Shown piece by piece: positions 40,962-50,142 of a DNA stretch of 64,000 nucleotides. The stretch spans positions 3,472,001 to 3,536,000 of the forward strand of contig NZ_CP041730.1 in the NCBI RefSeq assembly GCF_007431345.1, given 5' to 3'. The stretch's first letter is position 1. Each line of letters opens with the position of its first letter. The position numbers and the translations under genes are program-made. Below the pieces are notes generated by a model, which saw nothing but the letters and a program-made list of their open reading frames with translations, did no database searches and had not been told where the DNA came from. The DNA is from Chitinimonas arctica (GTDB lineage: Bacteria; Pseudomonadota; Gammaproteobacteria; Burkholderiales; Chitinimonadaceae).

Positions 40962-41113
40962 GGCGAGGATATGGCAGGGATGGAGCGGCATATTGTCACA
41001 AAAGCGCGTCGATTTTGGTCGGATCGGCTGCCGTCGTGCTAGGGTTGGCCGTTTCCCGTACGCTGTCGGACCCTCGGCATCACGACGGCGCGACCGCATC
41101 AAGCAGGCCATTT

Positions 41114-41608
41114 ATGCCCCAACTGAAAAAATACCTGAGTGCCTATTCGCCGACCTTGCAGGACAAGGTCCGGCAATTGATCGCCGAGGGCAAGCTGGGT
41201 CAGCATCTGGCCAGCAAGTATCCCGACCGGCATGCGATACAGACCGACAAAGCCTTGTATGCCTATACCGCGGAACTGAAACAAAGTTATCTGCGCAATG
41301 CGCCGCCCATCGACAAGGTGTTGTACGACGGCAAGCTGGATGTGGTGCATCACGCCCTGGGCCTGCATACCGCGATATCGCGCATTCAGGGCGGCAAGCT
41401 GAAGGCCAAGAAGGAGATCCGCATCGCTTCCTTGTTCAAGGCCACGCCGCCGGAGTTCCTGCAGATGATCGTGGTGCACGAGTTGGCGCATCTGAAGGAG
41501 CGCGAGCACAACAAGGCCTTTTACCAGCTGTGCGAGCATATGCAGCCTGGTTATGGCCAGTACGAGTTCGATTTGCGCCTGTACCTCACGCATCGGGAAA
41601 TGCAGTAG
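41114..41608 (+). CDS. YgjP-like zinc metallopeptidase
   Basis: A 164-residue protein with the zinc motif HELAHLKEREHNKAF (HExxH followed by a further His), typical of the YgjP/DUF45 family. The N-terminal half is helical and lacks signal peptide or membrane segments, so it is cytosolic. The ATG at 41114 is chosen because the preceding frame extends over the divergent gene without similarity. Substrate unknown. Confidence 0.85.
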   Translation: MPQLKKYLSAYSPTLQDKVRQLIAEGKLGQHLASKYPDRHAIQTDKALYAYTAELKQSYLRNAPPIDKVLYDGKLDVVHHALGLHTAISRIQGGKLKAKKEIRIASLFKATPPEFLQMIVVHELAHLKEREHNKAFYQLCEHMQPGYGQYEFDLRLYLTHREMQ

Positions 41609-41674
41609 TCCGGATGCATCATTGCCTGGGGATCACTTGGCCAGCGCCTACGCGCCGCTGTCCTCGATCGGGTT

Positions 41675-42937
41675 TCAGCCCCAGTCGCTCCGGTCGCCGC
41701 TGATATCGGTCACGTTGTCGCTGTTGTCTCTCAGGTCAAGATGGGTCAGGCGGCCATTCTGAGTTTTCGCCTCGGTCAGCGCCTGCTTGCCAGCGGCACC
41801 GATTTCGTTTTTGTACAGATTGAGCGAGACCAGGCAACGATTGTTCGCCAGCGCTTTGGCCAGCGCCTGCGCGCCGTTGTTGTTGATATCGTTGGTGCTC
41901 AGGTCGAGTTTGGTCAGGCAGTTATTCTGTTGTAGTGCTTCGGCCAGCGCCGTCGCGCCGACAGAACCGATCTGGTTCCAGTGCAGCGAGAGCTTGGTCA
42001 GGCCGTGATTCTTCTGCAGTGCCTGGGCCAGCGACTGCGCGCCCTTGTTGCCGATTTTGTTGCCGTCCAGTCGTAGTGTGCTTAGGCAGTTATTCCCTAC
42101 CAGCATATCGGCCAACATGCTCGCGTCGTTTGCGTCTATCCTTTGGTTCCATACCAGTATGGCCTTCTCGTCGCAGACGCCGAGCGGATAGCGTTTCAGG
42201 GCGAGCGTTTTCAGGTAGCTATTCAGCGTCAGCGCACCTGCCAGCGCCTGCCTGCCAGTGACGCCGATCGGGTTGTCGCTCAGATCGAGCGAGCTAAGGC
42301 AGCCGTTCCATACAAGCGCACCAGCCAGTGCCTGCGCGCCGCTGTCGCTGATTTCGTTTCCGGATAGCTTGAGCGAGATCGGGCAGTTGCGCCGCTCCAG
42401 CACTTGGGCCAGCACCCCTGCACCCATGTCGCCGATTTTGTTCCAACCCAGATGGAGCGAGGTCAGGTAGCGATTCTGCGCCAGCATGTCAGCCAGCAGT
42501 TGCGCACCGATGTCGCCGATCTGGTTGTAGCGCAGGTCGAGCTTGGCCAGGTGGTAATTGCTCTTCAACGCATTGGCCAGCGCCTGCGTGCCACAGAGGT
42601 TGATCCGGTTGTCGGACAGGTTGAGTGAGGTCAGGCAGTGATTGTTCCCCAGCACCTCGGCCAGCGCCTGCGCGCCATGGTCGCTGATTCTGTTGCTACG
42701 CAGGTTTAGCGTGGTCAGATAGTGATTCTTCGCCAGCGAACGGGCTACCTTTTTTATTTTAAAGTCACCGAGGGAGTGCTCGCTGAAATCAAGCGCTGTC
42801 GTGTTCGGTTTGTTGTCCCGCAACTGCCGCCTCAGCAACCACGTTGGTGGCCCTCCCGGCTCCCACCCTTGCACGACAATCGGGTCGGAGTGGGTCATTG
42901 GAGTGGAGGGTAAGAAAGTAGTCCCAAGCGGCAACAT
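41675..42937 (-). CDS. Leucine-rich-repeat protein (ribonuclease-inhibitor type)
   Basis: A 420-residue protein made of about twelve 28-residue LRRs of the RI/NOD-like type (consensus L-x2-L-x-L-x2-N-x-I-x3-GAQALA-x-AL). No signal peptide is obvious; a short non-repeat N-terminus (about 1-55) precedes the repeats, and one unit near residues 255-290 is irregular. RI-type LRRs are common in eukaryotic and effector proteins and form protein-binding horseshoes. Ribosome site AGGAGA six bases before ATG. Cytosolic or secreted (by an unknown route); role unknown. Confidence 0.85.
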   Translation of the reverse strand: MLPLGTTFLPSTPMTHSDPIVVQGWEPGGPPTWLLRRQLRDNKPNTTALDFSEHSLGDFKIKKVARSLAKNHYLTTLNLRSNRISDHGAQALAEVLGNNHCLTSLNLSDNRINLCGTQALANALKSNYHLAKLDLRYNQIGDIGAQLLADMLAQNRYLTSLHLGWNKIGDMGAGVLAQVLERRNCPISLKLSGNEISDSGAQALAGALVWNGCLSSLDLSDNPIGVTGRQALAGALTLNSYLKTLALKRYPLGVCDEKAILVWNQRIDANDASMLADMLVGNNCLSTLRLDGNKIGNKGAQSLAQALQKNHGLTKLSLHWNQIGSVGATALAEALQQNNCLTKLDLSTNDINNNGAQALAKALANNRCLVSLNLYKNEIGAAGKQALTEAKTQNGRLTHLDLRDNSDNVTDISGDRSDWG

Positions 42938-43043
42938 GTCTTGTCTCCTGGATTTCCCCGCCAGGCGGGGAGGGGGATACACGTGTTTAGGGCCGCATTC
43001 GGCAATACTTTCGGTTATTTGGTTCTCGGCGGTTTTGTGAGCG

Positions 43044-43985
43044 CTATAAGTCCTTGCGTGTTTTCCACAACGAATAGGCCACACCGGCGGCCAGCAGGCC
43101 GAATGTCACGCCCAGCGAAACCGGCGACGGGATCTTGATGGCGAAATTGACCAGGAAGATCTTGATACCGATAAAGATCAGCACCACCGCGAGGGCGAAC
43201 TTCAGGTAGTGGAAGCGGTGCACCATGGCCGCCAGGGCGAAGTAGAGCGCGCGCAGACCCAGGATGGCAAAGATGTTGGAGGTAAAGACGATATAGGGAT
43301 CGGTGGTGATGGCGAAGATTGCCGGCACGCTATCCACTGCGAACACCACGTCGGTCAATTCAACCGTCACCAGTGCCAGCAACAGCGGCGTTGCCCACCA
43401 GACCATCTTGCCCGCCTGTTTGGGATCGGGACGCTTGACCAGGAAGTGGTGGCCATCCAGCTCTTCGGTAAAGCGGAAGCGGGACTTCAGCCATTTCAGC
43501 AGCGGCATCCTGGAAATATCGGTCTCCTCCTCCTTCATGCACAGCATGCGGATGCCGGTAAAGGCCAGGAAAGCGCCGAAGACATACATGATCCAGCTGA
43601 ACTGGTGCAGCAGGCTGGCGCCCAGGCCTATCATCAGCCCGCGCATCAGGATGGCGCCGACGATGCCCCAGAACAACACCCGGTGCTGATAGGCGCGAGG
43701 GATGGCGAAGTAGGTGAAGATCAGGCTGATGACGAACACATTGTCCATCGACAGGCTTTTTTCCACCAGGAAGCCGGTCAGGTAGTCCATGCCGGCCTGC
43801 GGGCCCAACTGAAACCATACCCAACCGCCAAACAACAGGCCGGCGCTGATATAGAAGGCCGACAGCTTGAGGCTCTGGCGTATGCTGATTTCCTGGTCTT
43901 TGCGGTTCAGAACGCCTAGATCGAGCGCGAGCAGAAAGACGACGACCAGGGCAAAGCTGCCCCACATCGCAAGTGAGTTATCCAT
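43044..43985 (-). CDS. alx: TerC/Alx family integral membrane protein
   Basis: A 313-residue protein with about nine transmembrane helices. The TerC family signatures are seen at EKSLSMDNVFVISLIF and ELTDVVFAVDSVPAIFAIT, with the conserved Asp residues in membrane segments. Alx/TerC proteins are linked to manganese export and tellurite or pH stress. It follows htpX on the same strand but is separated by a terminator. No yybP-ykoY leader can be fitted in the short upstream gap. Confidence 0.9.
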   Translation of the reverse strand: MDNSLAMWGSFALVVVFLLALDLGVLNRKDQEISIRQSLKLSAFYISAGLLFGGWVWFQLGPQAGMDYLTGFLVEKSLSMDNVFVISLIFTYFAIPRAYQHRVLFWGIVGAILMRGLMIGLGASLLHQFSWIMYVFGAFLAFTGIRMLCMKEEETDISRMPLLKWLKSRFRFTEELDGHHFLVKRPDPKQAGKMVWWATPLLLALVTVELTDVVFAVDSVPAIFAITTDPYIVFTSNIFAILGLRALYFALAAMVHRFHYLKFALAVVLIFIGIKIFLVNFAIKIPSPVSLGVTFGLLAAGVAYSLWKTRKDL

Positions 43986-44002
43986 TTATTCGATTCCGGA
44001 AA

Positions 44003-44034
44003 CGCGGGCGGCTGACGCTGCCTTGCCGCCCGCG
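44003..44034 (-). terminator. Terminator between htpX and the TerC gene
   Basis: A ten-base GC-rich stem CGCGGGCGGC/GCCGCCCGCG with a 12-base loop, followed on the minus strand by TTTCC. The short T-run suggests partial read-through into the TerC gene. Confidence 0.6.
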
Positions 44035-44044
44035 GTGTTGTAGG

Positions 44045-44923
44045 TCAGGCCTGCAGTTGTTGCAGTGCCGAGATGCGGGATTCCATCGACGGGTGGCTGC
44101 TGAACAGGCTGCTCAGGCCACGGCCGCTGATGCCTGAGGCAGCCATGTTCTTGGGGAGTTCCCCGGGTTCGCGGCCACCCAATACCTGCAGCGCATCGAT
44201 CATCGGCGCCTTGTTGCCCAGCAAGCGGGCGGCGCCTGCGTCGGCGCGGTATTCACGCTGACGGGAGAAGTACATGACGATGATGCTGGCCAGGATGCCG
44301 AAGATGATTTCGAACACGATGGACGAGATGTAGTAACCGATGCCGGGGCCGCTGCTTTCCTCATCGCTCTTGCGCAGGAAGCTATCGACCAGGTAACCGG
44401 CAGCGCGCGACAGGAACACCACGAAGGTATTCACCACGCCCTGGATCAAGGTCAGCGTCACCATGTCGCCGTTGGCGATGTGGGCTACCTCGTGGGCCAG
44501 CACCGCTTCCAGTTCGCGCCGGCGCATGCTCGAAAGCAGGCCGGTGGAGACCGCGACCAGCGAGTTGGATTTGCTGGGGCCGGTGGCGAAGGCATTCGGC
44601 GCGCCTTCGTAGATGGCCACTTCCGGCATATTCAATCCGGCGCGGGTGCTCAGTTGGCGGACGGTTTCCACCAGCCAGGCCTCGTCGGCGTTGCGCGGTT
44701 GCTCGATGACCTGTGCGCCCGTGCTCCACTTGGCCATGGTTTTGGACATCAGCAGCGAAATAAAGGAGCCGCCGAAACCGATCAGGGCGGAAAAGGCCAG
44801 CAGCATGCCGAAGTTCATGCCATTGGCGGTCAGGAAACGATCCACGCCCAGCAGGCGGGCGCTGATCGACAGCACCAGCATGACGGCGATATTGGTGGCA
44901 AGAAAAAGCAGAATGCGCTTCAT
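44045..44923 (-). CDS. htpX: HtpX membrane zinc protease
   Basis: A 292-residue M48 protease of the inner membrane. Two N-terminal transmembrane helices (about 5-22 and 35-55), the zinc motif HEVAHIANGD around residue 142, two further hydrophobic segments and a downstream Glu (REYRADAGAARL) are all present. It degrades misfolded membrane proteins with FtsH. Length matches E. coli HtpX (293). Divergent from nhaR. Confidence 0.97.
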   Translation of the reverse strand: MKRILLFLATNIAVMLVLSISARLLGVDRFLTANGMNFGMLLAFSALIGFGGSFISLLMSKTMAKWSTGAQVIEQPRNADEAWLVETVRQLSTRAGLNMPEVAIYEGAPNAFATGPSKSNSLVAVSTGLLSSMRRRELEAVLAHEVAHIANGDMVTLTLIQGVVNTFVVFLSRAAGYLVDSFLRKSDEESSGPGIGYYISSIVFEIIFGILASIIVMYFSRQREYRADAGAARLLGNKAPMIDALQVLGGREPGELPKNMAASGISGRGLSSLFSSHPSMESRISALQQLQA

Positions 44924-45052
44924 GGTAAGACTCCCTTGGCGAGCCAGGTGGTCGCATACATTGATAGACAGGAACGAAGCTTACTGGATCAGTTGCTACC
45001 AAAGAATCGAGTATAGTCGTAGCTATTGCTCGATTTTTTCGATGGATCAGTC

Positions 45053-45970
45053 ATGCACAAGCCGGAACTCAACTATAAGCATTTGCACTACTTCTGGGCG
45101 GTGGCCAAGGAAGGCGGGGTGGCCAGGGCGGCGGAGCGCCTGGGCATCAGCCCGCAGACCATCAGCGGGCAATTGGCCAAGCTGGAGCGGGAAATGGGAC
45201 GAGCCTTGTTCCAACAGGAAGGGCGTCGCCTGGTGCTGACCGAGGCAGGCAGGCAGGCCTTGCATTTCGCCGACGAGATTTTTCTGCTGGGCGAGCGTTT
45301 ACGGGAGGCCTTGGCGGCGCCGCAACTGGGTTTGGCCAGCCGTCTCACGGTGGGTATCGCCGATTCCGTGCCCAAGCTGGTTGCCTATCAATTGCTCGCA
45401 CCTGTGCTGGCGGCAGAGCCGCAACTGCGGCTGGTATGCCAGGAGGGCGATTTTGAAGAGCTGGTGTCGGCGCTGGCGCGGCACAAGCTGGATGTGGTGC
45501 TGTCCGACCGCGATCTGGGCCAGGGGCAGCAACGGCGCTTGGCGGCCAAGCGGCTGGCATCTTGTCCCATCGGGATTTTCGCGGCGGGTAGCTTACTGGC
45601 GAACAGCGAGGCGGCAAGCGGCAAGGAAATATTGCAGCAGGCGCCGCTGCTGTTGCCCAGCCGGCGTAGCTCCATGCGCGCGCGTATCGATGCCTGGCTG
45701 GAAGCCGAGGGCTTGCGGCCACGCGTGGTGGGCGAGTTCGACGACAATGCCTTGTTGACCACGTTCGGCGGGAGTGGGGCCGGCTTCTTTCCTGCTGCCA
45801 CCGTGATGGCGGATATGTTGGCGCGCCAATATGGCGCCGAGCTGGTGACCGTGTTGCCGGAGTTGAGCGAGGATTACTATGCCATCAGCCGGCCGGCGCG
45901 ACTGCCGAACCCCCATGTCGAGAGGCTGTTGCAGGCTGATCTGCAGTGGCGGCAGCCATTGGGCAATTGA
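45053..45970 (+). CDS. nhaR: LysR-type regulator, NhaR-like
   Basis: A 305-residue LysR family protein. The N-terminal winged HTH (NYKHLHYFWAVAKEGGVARAAERLGISPQTIS) has the LxYFWxVAxxG start that is typical of NhaR, and the effector-binding domain fills the rest. In E. coli NhaR responds to Na+ and activates nhaA; no antiporter gene is adjacent here. The ATG at 45053 fits the family N-terminus. Followed by a terminator that also serves the tRNA. Confidence 0.9.
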   Translation: MHKPELNYKHLHYFWAVAKEGGVARAAERLGISPQTISGQLAKLEREMGRALFQQEGRRLVLTEAGRQALHFADEIFLLGERLREALAAPQLGLASRLTVGIADSVPKLVAYQLLAPVLAAEPQLRLVCQEGDFEELVSALARHKLDVVLSDRDLGQGQQRRLAAKRLASCPIGIFAAGSLLANSEAASGKEILQQAPLLLPSRRSSMRARIDAWLEAEGLRPRVVGEFDDNALLTTFGGSGAGFFPAATVMADMLARQYGAELVTVLPELSEDYYAISRPARLPNPHVERLLQADLQWRQPLGN

Positions 45971-46013
45971 TGTCGCCTTCCGGCGGCTATCGCCGGCTGG
46001 CAATCCGGAAAAC

Positions 46014-46042
46014 AAAAAAGCCCAGCATGGCTGGGCTTTTTT
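46014..46042. terminator. Bidirectional terminator between nhaR and tRNA-Asn
   Basis: AAAAAAGCCCAGC and GCTGGGCTTTTTT flank an ATG loop, giving a perfect stem with A/T tails on both sides. It ends nhaR on the plus strand and tRNA-Asn on the minus strand. Confidence 0.9.
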
Positions 46043-46050
46043 GCTGCATC

Positions 46051-46126
46051 TGGCTCCTCGACCTGGGCTCGAACCAGGGACCTACGGATTAACAGTCCGG
46101 CGCTCTACCGACTGAGCTATCGAGGA
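46051..46126 (-). tRNA. tRNA-Asn (GTT)
   Basis: A 76-base cloverleaf on the minus strand: acceptor TCCTCGA/TCGAGGA, D arm with TAGCTCAGTCGGTAGAGC, anticodon loop CTGTTAA with anticodon GTT, T-loop GGTTCGAGCC and encoded CCA. It is intact and not used as the prophage attachment site. Confidence 0.96.
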
Positions 46127-46344
46127 AAGGAGGCGCAATATACGGGGTGAAACGGGATCTCGTCAAAGCTTTTTTGAAATTATTTTTATCCATGCCCGCT
46201 GGCCTGGCACGTAATTTGTTTTTCATCAATGGTTTGCCGCCGAAATGCATGCTGCACGGCAGCATGGTCGTCTGGCGATTGCATGACGGGCTGAACTACA
46301 CTGTAAGGACAAAAGCCGCGCCAGAATCAGGGAGTACGCCAATC

Positions 46345-47496
46345 ATGCAGGCCAAATCCAGCCATACCCTTATCGCCGACCCCTATCGCGCCGGGGTGGC
46401 CTTGGGTGAGTCGCTATCCGCCCTGGCGCCCGAGGTGGTGTTTCTGTTCAGCACGGTGCACTACGCCGGCAACCCGGAATTGCTGGAAGGGCTGCGCGAT
46501 GTGCTGGATTACCCCGGCCTATTGCTGATCGGCAATAGTGGCGACGGGGTGTATGAAACCAGCCGGGTGACCGATATGGGGGCCAGCGTGCTGGGCTTGA
46601 ACAGCGGCGGCGAAGTGAGCTGGCATACCGTGGCGGTGCAGGGGGTGGCGGCCGATCCCGTCGCTACCACCCGGCGCGCGTTCGCCGATCTGCGCCTGGC
46701 CATGGGGGGAGAGCCCGACCTGGTCTATCTCGCTTCGGATTTTCGTACCGATGCCAGCATGATCGAGGTGGTGTTGCGGGACGAGGTCGATTGCCCGGTG
46801 ATGGGCGGCCTGGCCGCCGATGATGACCGGATGCAATTGTCTTACCTCTATCGCGACGGCGAGGTGCTGCAAGATGCGATCGTATTGCTGGGCGCGCGCG
46901 GCAATCTGCGCTTCGATATCGCCATCGGCAATGCCATCAGCCCCATTGGGCGTCCCGGCACCATCGAATCGGCCGCCGGGACCCAGCTCTACCGGATCGA
47001 TGGCATCGGTGCGATGGATTTTATCGAGCGCGAGACCGGCAAGCCGGTATTGCAGACCGATCGTGGCGTGGTGGCCTTGAGTATCATCGATCCGGATCGC
47101 GTCGCGCAGAAGCGCTTACGCGCCATCGTGCCGGATTTCAGCCGCGCGGAAGGCGCGATAGGACTATACGGCGGCATCGAAGCCGGCAAATCGGTACAGG
47201 TTTGTCTGGCCAGCCCGGACGAGTTGCTGGTCGAGATCAGCACCTTGGCGCAGCGCGCCAGTCTGTTGGCATTCCAGCCGGTGGCCGGCCTGATCGTCAG
47301 TTGTACCGGGCGCAAGCAGATGCTGGGAAGCGATATCCGCCGCGAAACCGAGTTGTTGAGCGAAGCTTTCCCCGACGGCCTGGCCCTGGCCGGCTATCCC
47401 TCCTTCGGTGAGATCGGACCGTTGCGTGAGGGGCAGGGCTATACCCGCAATCTATTCCACAATATGACCTATGTACTGCTGCTGATCGGGGCCTGA
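46345..47496 (+). CDS. FIST-domain sensory protein, NosP-like
   Basis: A 383-residue protein with FIST_N (about 10-215) and FIST_C (about 230-375) domains (e.g. GNSGDGVYETSR, MGGLAADDDRM, GYPSFGEIGPL near the C-terminus). FIST proteins named NosP are haem-based NO sensors that control a neighbouring histidine kinase. A kinase follows after seven bases here, supporting that role, but the haem ligand cannot be proven by reading. Start at 46345 with GGGAG upstream. Confidence 0.85.
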   Translation: MQAKSSHTLIADPYRAGVALGESLSALAPEVVFLFSTVHYAGNPELLEGLRDVLDYPGLLLIGNSGDGVYETSRVTDMGASVLGLNSGGEVSWHTVAVQGVAADPVATTRRAFADLRLAMGGEPDLVYLASDFRTDASMIEVVLRDEVDCPVMGGLAADDDRMQLSYLYRDGEVLQDAIVLLGARGNLRFDIAIGNAISPIGRPGTIESAAGTQLYRIDGIGAMDFIERETGKPVLQTDRGVVALSIIDPDRVAQKRLRAIVPDFSRAEGAIGLYGGIEAGKSVQVCLASPDELLVEISTLAQRASLLAFQPVAGLIVSCTGRKQMLGSDIRRETELLSEAFPDGLALAGYPSFGEIGPLREGQGYTRNLFHNMTYVLLLIGA

Positions 47497-47503
47497 TATC
47501 GCC

Positions 47504-49066
47504 ATGAAGTTGCGCTTGATCAGCATGCTGGCCCCGCCACCGCCGGGTTTCCAATGCGTGCAGCCAAAGAAGCGCGATCTGCTGGCGGGTCCGGTGGCGG
47601 TCTACTGCCGCTCCCTGGATGAGCTATTGCCCATCGTGGACGATTTCAAACGGCGGGTGGCTGGGGTGATCGTGGTGCCGGGCGACGGCTTTCGGCAGGA
47701 ACAGCTGGGCGCGCTGCTGTGGCGGATGACGCTGCCGGTGCGCTTGCAATCGGTACTGCGCGTGCTGGTGGAGCCACTGTTGCTGGCCATCGCTGCCGCC
47801 ATGGTGCAAAGCGAGCAGACGCAAACGCTGGCCTGCACGCTGGACCGGCTGCGCGACGATCTCGATACCACCCGCAGCGACTACGTCAGGGTGACCGGCA
47901 AGCTGCAAAGACAGTTGCGCCATATGGCCGATACCCAGACCGAACAGCAGAGGGGCGAGGCGGAGCTTAGAGCCATTCTCGACCTGTTGCCCCAACCCAT
48001 CTATGCCACCGATCCCGATGGCCTGCTGCTGTTGGCCAATGCCGCCTTTGTGCGGGCCCAGCGCGTCGAGTCGGCGGCCGCATTATTGGGCCGGCCCGAG
48101 GCCAGCCTGCATCTGCCGGCGCAATGGCTGGCGCAATCGGCGCAAATCGACAAAGCCGTGCGCGCGGCGGGTACCAGTATGAAATTGCCGGAAATGCCCT
48201 TGCTTGGGCTGGACGGCGAGATGCGCCACTACGATGCCGTGAAGTTGCCGTGCAGCTTGAGCGCCGAATTGGCCGTACTGACGGTGATGCATGACATCTC
48301 CGACCAGTATGCGGTCGAGCGGCATATGCAGAGCTTGAACGAGGAGTTGGAACGAAGGGTGGCAGAGCGTACTTGCGAGCTGGAAGAAGCCAATCGCGAA
48401 CTGGAATCCTTTTCCTATTCCGTCTCGCACGACCTGCGCGCGCCCTTGCGCGCCATCATGGGCTTCAGCCAGATCCTGGCGGAGGAGGCCACCGGCCGAT
48501 TGAAGGAAGACGAGGTCGGCATACTGGAGCGGGTACAGGCCGGCACGCTGCGCATGAACCAGCTGATAGACGACCTCTTGATGCTGGCGCAGACCTCGCG
48601 CCTCGAGTTGCAGCGGGAACCCTTGGATCTGGCGGTATTGGCGCAATCGGTCTGGCACGACTTTGCCGGTTTGCGTACCGGCTTGACGCTGGAATTCCGG
48701 TGCCAACCCTCCCTGCCGGTCGTGGCCGATGTGCGCTTGCTGCGCCTGGTGCTGGAACAGCTGCTGGGCAATGCCATCAAGTTCAGCGCCAAAACCCAGG
48801 CGGCGGTGGTGGAGGTAGGCGGCGTGCTGGAGGAGGGCGAGCAGCGGTTTTTCGTGCGCGACAACGGCGCGGGTTTCGATATGGTCCATGCCGGCATGTT
48901 GTTCACGCCCTTCCATCGCTTGCATGGGCAGGCCGAATTCGACGGGACCGGCATCGGGCTGGCGACGGCCAGGCGGGCCATCAGCCGGCACGGCGGCAAT
49001 ATCTGGGCGGAGGCCGAACCGGGCCGCGGGGCCTGTTTCTGGTTTACCGTCGCGGCTGACCGCTAG
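47504..49066 (+). CDS. PAS-histidine kinase paired with the FIST protein
   Basis: A 520-residue soluble sensor kinase. The N-terminal ~140 residues form a helical module of no clear family, followed by a PAS domain (about 150-265), a coiled coil, HisKA with the H-box SVSHDLRAPLRAI (about 308) and an HATPase_c domain with N, G1 (DNGAGFD) and G2 (GTGIGLA) boxes. It has no transmembrane segment, so input must come from a cytosolic partner, presumably the FIST protein just upstream. No response regulator is adjacent. Confidence 0.9.
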   Translation: MKLRLISMLAPPPPGFQCVQPKKRDLLAGPVAVYCRSLDELLPIVDDFKRRVAGVIVVPGDGFRQEQLGALLWRMTLPVRLQSVLRVLVEPLLLAIAAAMVQSEQTQTLACTLDRLRDDLDTTRSDYVRVTGKLQRQLRHMADTQTEQQRGEAELRAILDLLPQPIYATDPDGLLLLANAAFVRAQRVESAAALLGRPEASLHLPAQWLAQSAQIDKAVRAAGTSMKLPEMPLLGLDGEMRHYDAVKLPCSLSAELAVLTVMHDISDQYAVERHMQSLNEELERRVAERTCELEEANRELESFSYSVSHDLRAPLRAIMGFSQILAEEATGRLKEDEVGILERVQAGTLRMNQLIDDLLMLAQTSRLELQREPLDLAVLAQSVWHDFAGLRTGLTLEFRCQPSLPVVADVRLLRLVLEQLLGNAIKFSAKTQAAVVEVGGVLEEGEQRFFVRDNGAGFDMVHAGMLFTPFHRLHGQAEFDGTGIGLATARRAISRHGGNIWAEAEPGRGACFWFTVAADR

Positions 49067-49093
49067 GCCTGTGTCCTGGCTTTCGCCGAGCGT

Positions 49094-49119
49094 AAAAAAA
49101 GCCGCCATGCCTCGCGGCT
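49094..49119 (-). terminator. Terminator of the PEP-CTERM gene
   Basis: On the minus strand AGCCGC and GCGGCT form a six-base stem followed by seven T residues. Confidence 0.7.
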
Positions 49120-49158
49120 GGCGACTTTTCCAGGCCTTATGGTTTGGAGCGAGGCCGC

Positions 49159-50142
49159 TTAAACGGTCTTGCGGGCCTTGCGGCGGGCGACGAAGCCCAT
49201 CAGTCCCAGGCCAGCCAGCAGCATGGCATAGGATTCCGGTTCCGGAACCGGTGCGCCCAGGGTGTAGTTGTAGCCGCTGTTCGACACCAGTTGGCCACCG
49301 ATGGCGGTTACGCCCAGGTAGAAGGAGTTGGTGGCATCGATGCTGGAGTTGCACAGGTAAGCCTGGGCACAGAACGAATTCAGGGCGAACTTCACGCTCA
49401 GGTCCAGATCCTTGTTGGTCGGCACGTCCAGGGTGAAACTGACCATGCCGCTCCAGTCGGTGGCGGAAGCGGCGTTGCCCAGGTCCGCGTTACGGCCGTC
49501 GCCGGAATAGGATTCGTGATGGGTATACGCGATATTGGAGCCACCCTGGTGTGCTGGCTGGGTGAATTCGGCAAAGTGCCAGGAGCGGCCGCTTTGACCA
49601 CCAATCATCTCGGCCCAGCTGCCGCTGCCTTCGCCTTCGCCCGGATGATCGACCATCTGGCTCAAGCTGACGTCGAAGTCGGCCAGGTTCGAGCGGATGG
49701 GCTGGGATGAGCTAAAGATGTTGCGGGGGGCGGAAACGAAGGGGTTGCCGAACTTGGCATCGTACTTCACGGTGAATTTCAGCTGGGCATTGTCGGCAGT
49801 GGAGTTCACGCGCAACTTGTCGGCGACGTTGACACCGGACTCGGCGAAGATGAAGCGACGGTCCCCGGTGGCGCCGCTGAGCGACGACTGGGTGCTGCCC
49901 TTGAAGGTGCCGGTGGTCGGATCGAAATAACCGGTGGCCGTAGCGCTGCGCTGGATATCGGTACCCTGCGCGCTGACCGTTGATTGCACATTGGCCGGGG
50001 CGGTGACGTCCCATTTATTGTCCACGGTGTCGTTCTGGACACCGTTCTGGTTGTAGCCAACGCGTGTGCTGAGGATATTATCGGCAAATGCCGATTGCGA
50101 GGCGAAGGCTAGGGCCAGCGCGAGTACAACTGTCTTCTTCAT
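49159..50142 (-). CDS. PEP-CTERM anchored exported protein
   Basis: A 327-residue protein with a signal peptide (ASQSAFA) and a PEP-CTERM tail: VPEPESYAMLLAGLGLMGF followed by a basic cluster RRKARK. This tail is recognised by exosortase EpsH/XrtA for surface or matrix placement. The mature part is beta-rich and low-complexity (Ser, Thr, Asn), without catalytic motif. It shows that the host has a PEP-CTERM/exosortase system. Confidence 0.92.
   Translation of the reverse strand: MKKTVVLALALAFASQSAFADNILSTRVGYNQNGVQNDTVDNKWDVTAPANVQSTVSAQGTDIQRSATATGYFDPTTGTFKGSTQSSLSGATGDRRFIFAESGVNVADKLRVNSTADNAQLKFTVKYDAKFGNPFVSAPRNIFSSSQPIRSNLADFDVSLSQMVDHPGEGEGSGSWAEMIGGQSGRSWHFAEFTQPAHQGGSNIAYTHHESYSGDGRNADLGNAASATDWSGMVSFTLDVPTNKDLDLSVKFALNSFCAQAYLCNSSIDATNSFYLGVTAIGGQLVSNSGYNYTLGAPVPEPESYAMLLAGLGLMGFVARRKARKTV

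Noticed and set aside
46051..46126. tRNA-Asn as prophage attachment site
   Set aside because: The tRNA is intact, about 7.5 kb from the last phage gene, and the junction is clearly in hmp.
48083..49354. A 423-codon minus-strand frame across the histidine kinase
   Set aside because: It is the antisense of a clear HisKA/HATPase gene and has no family pattern.
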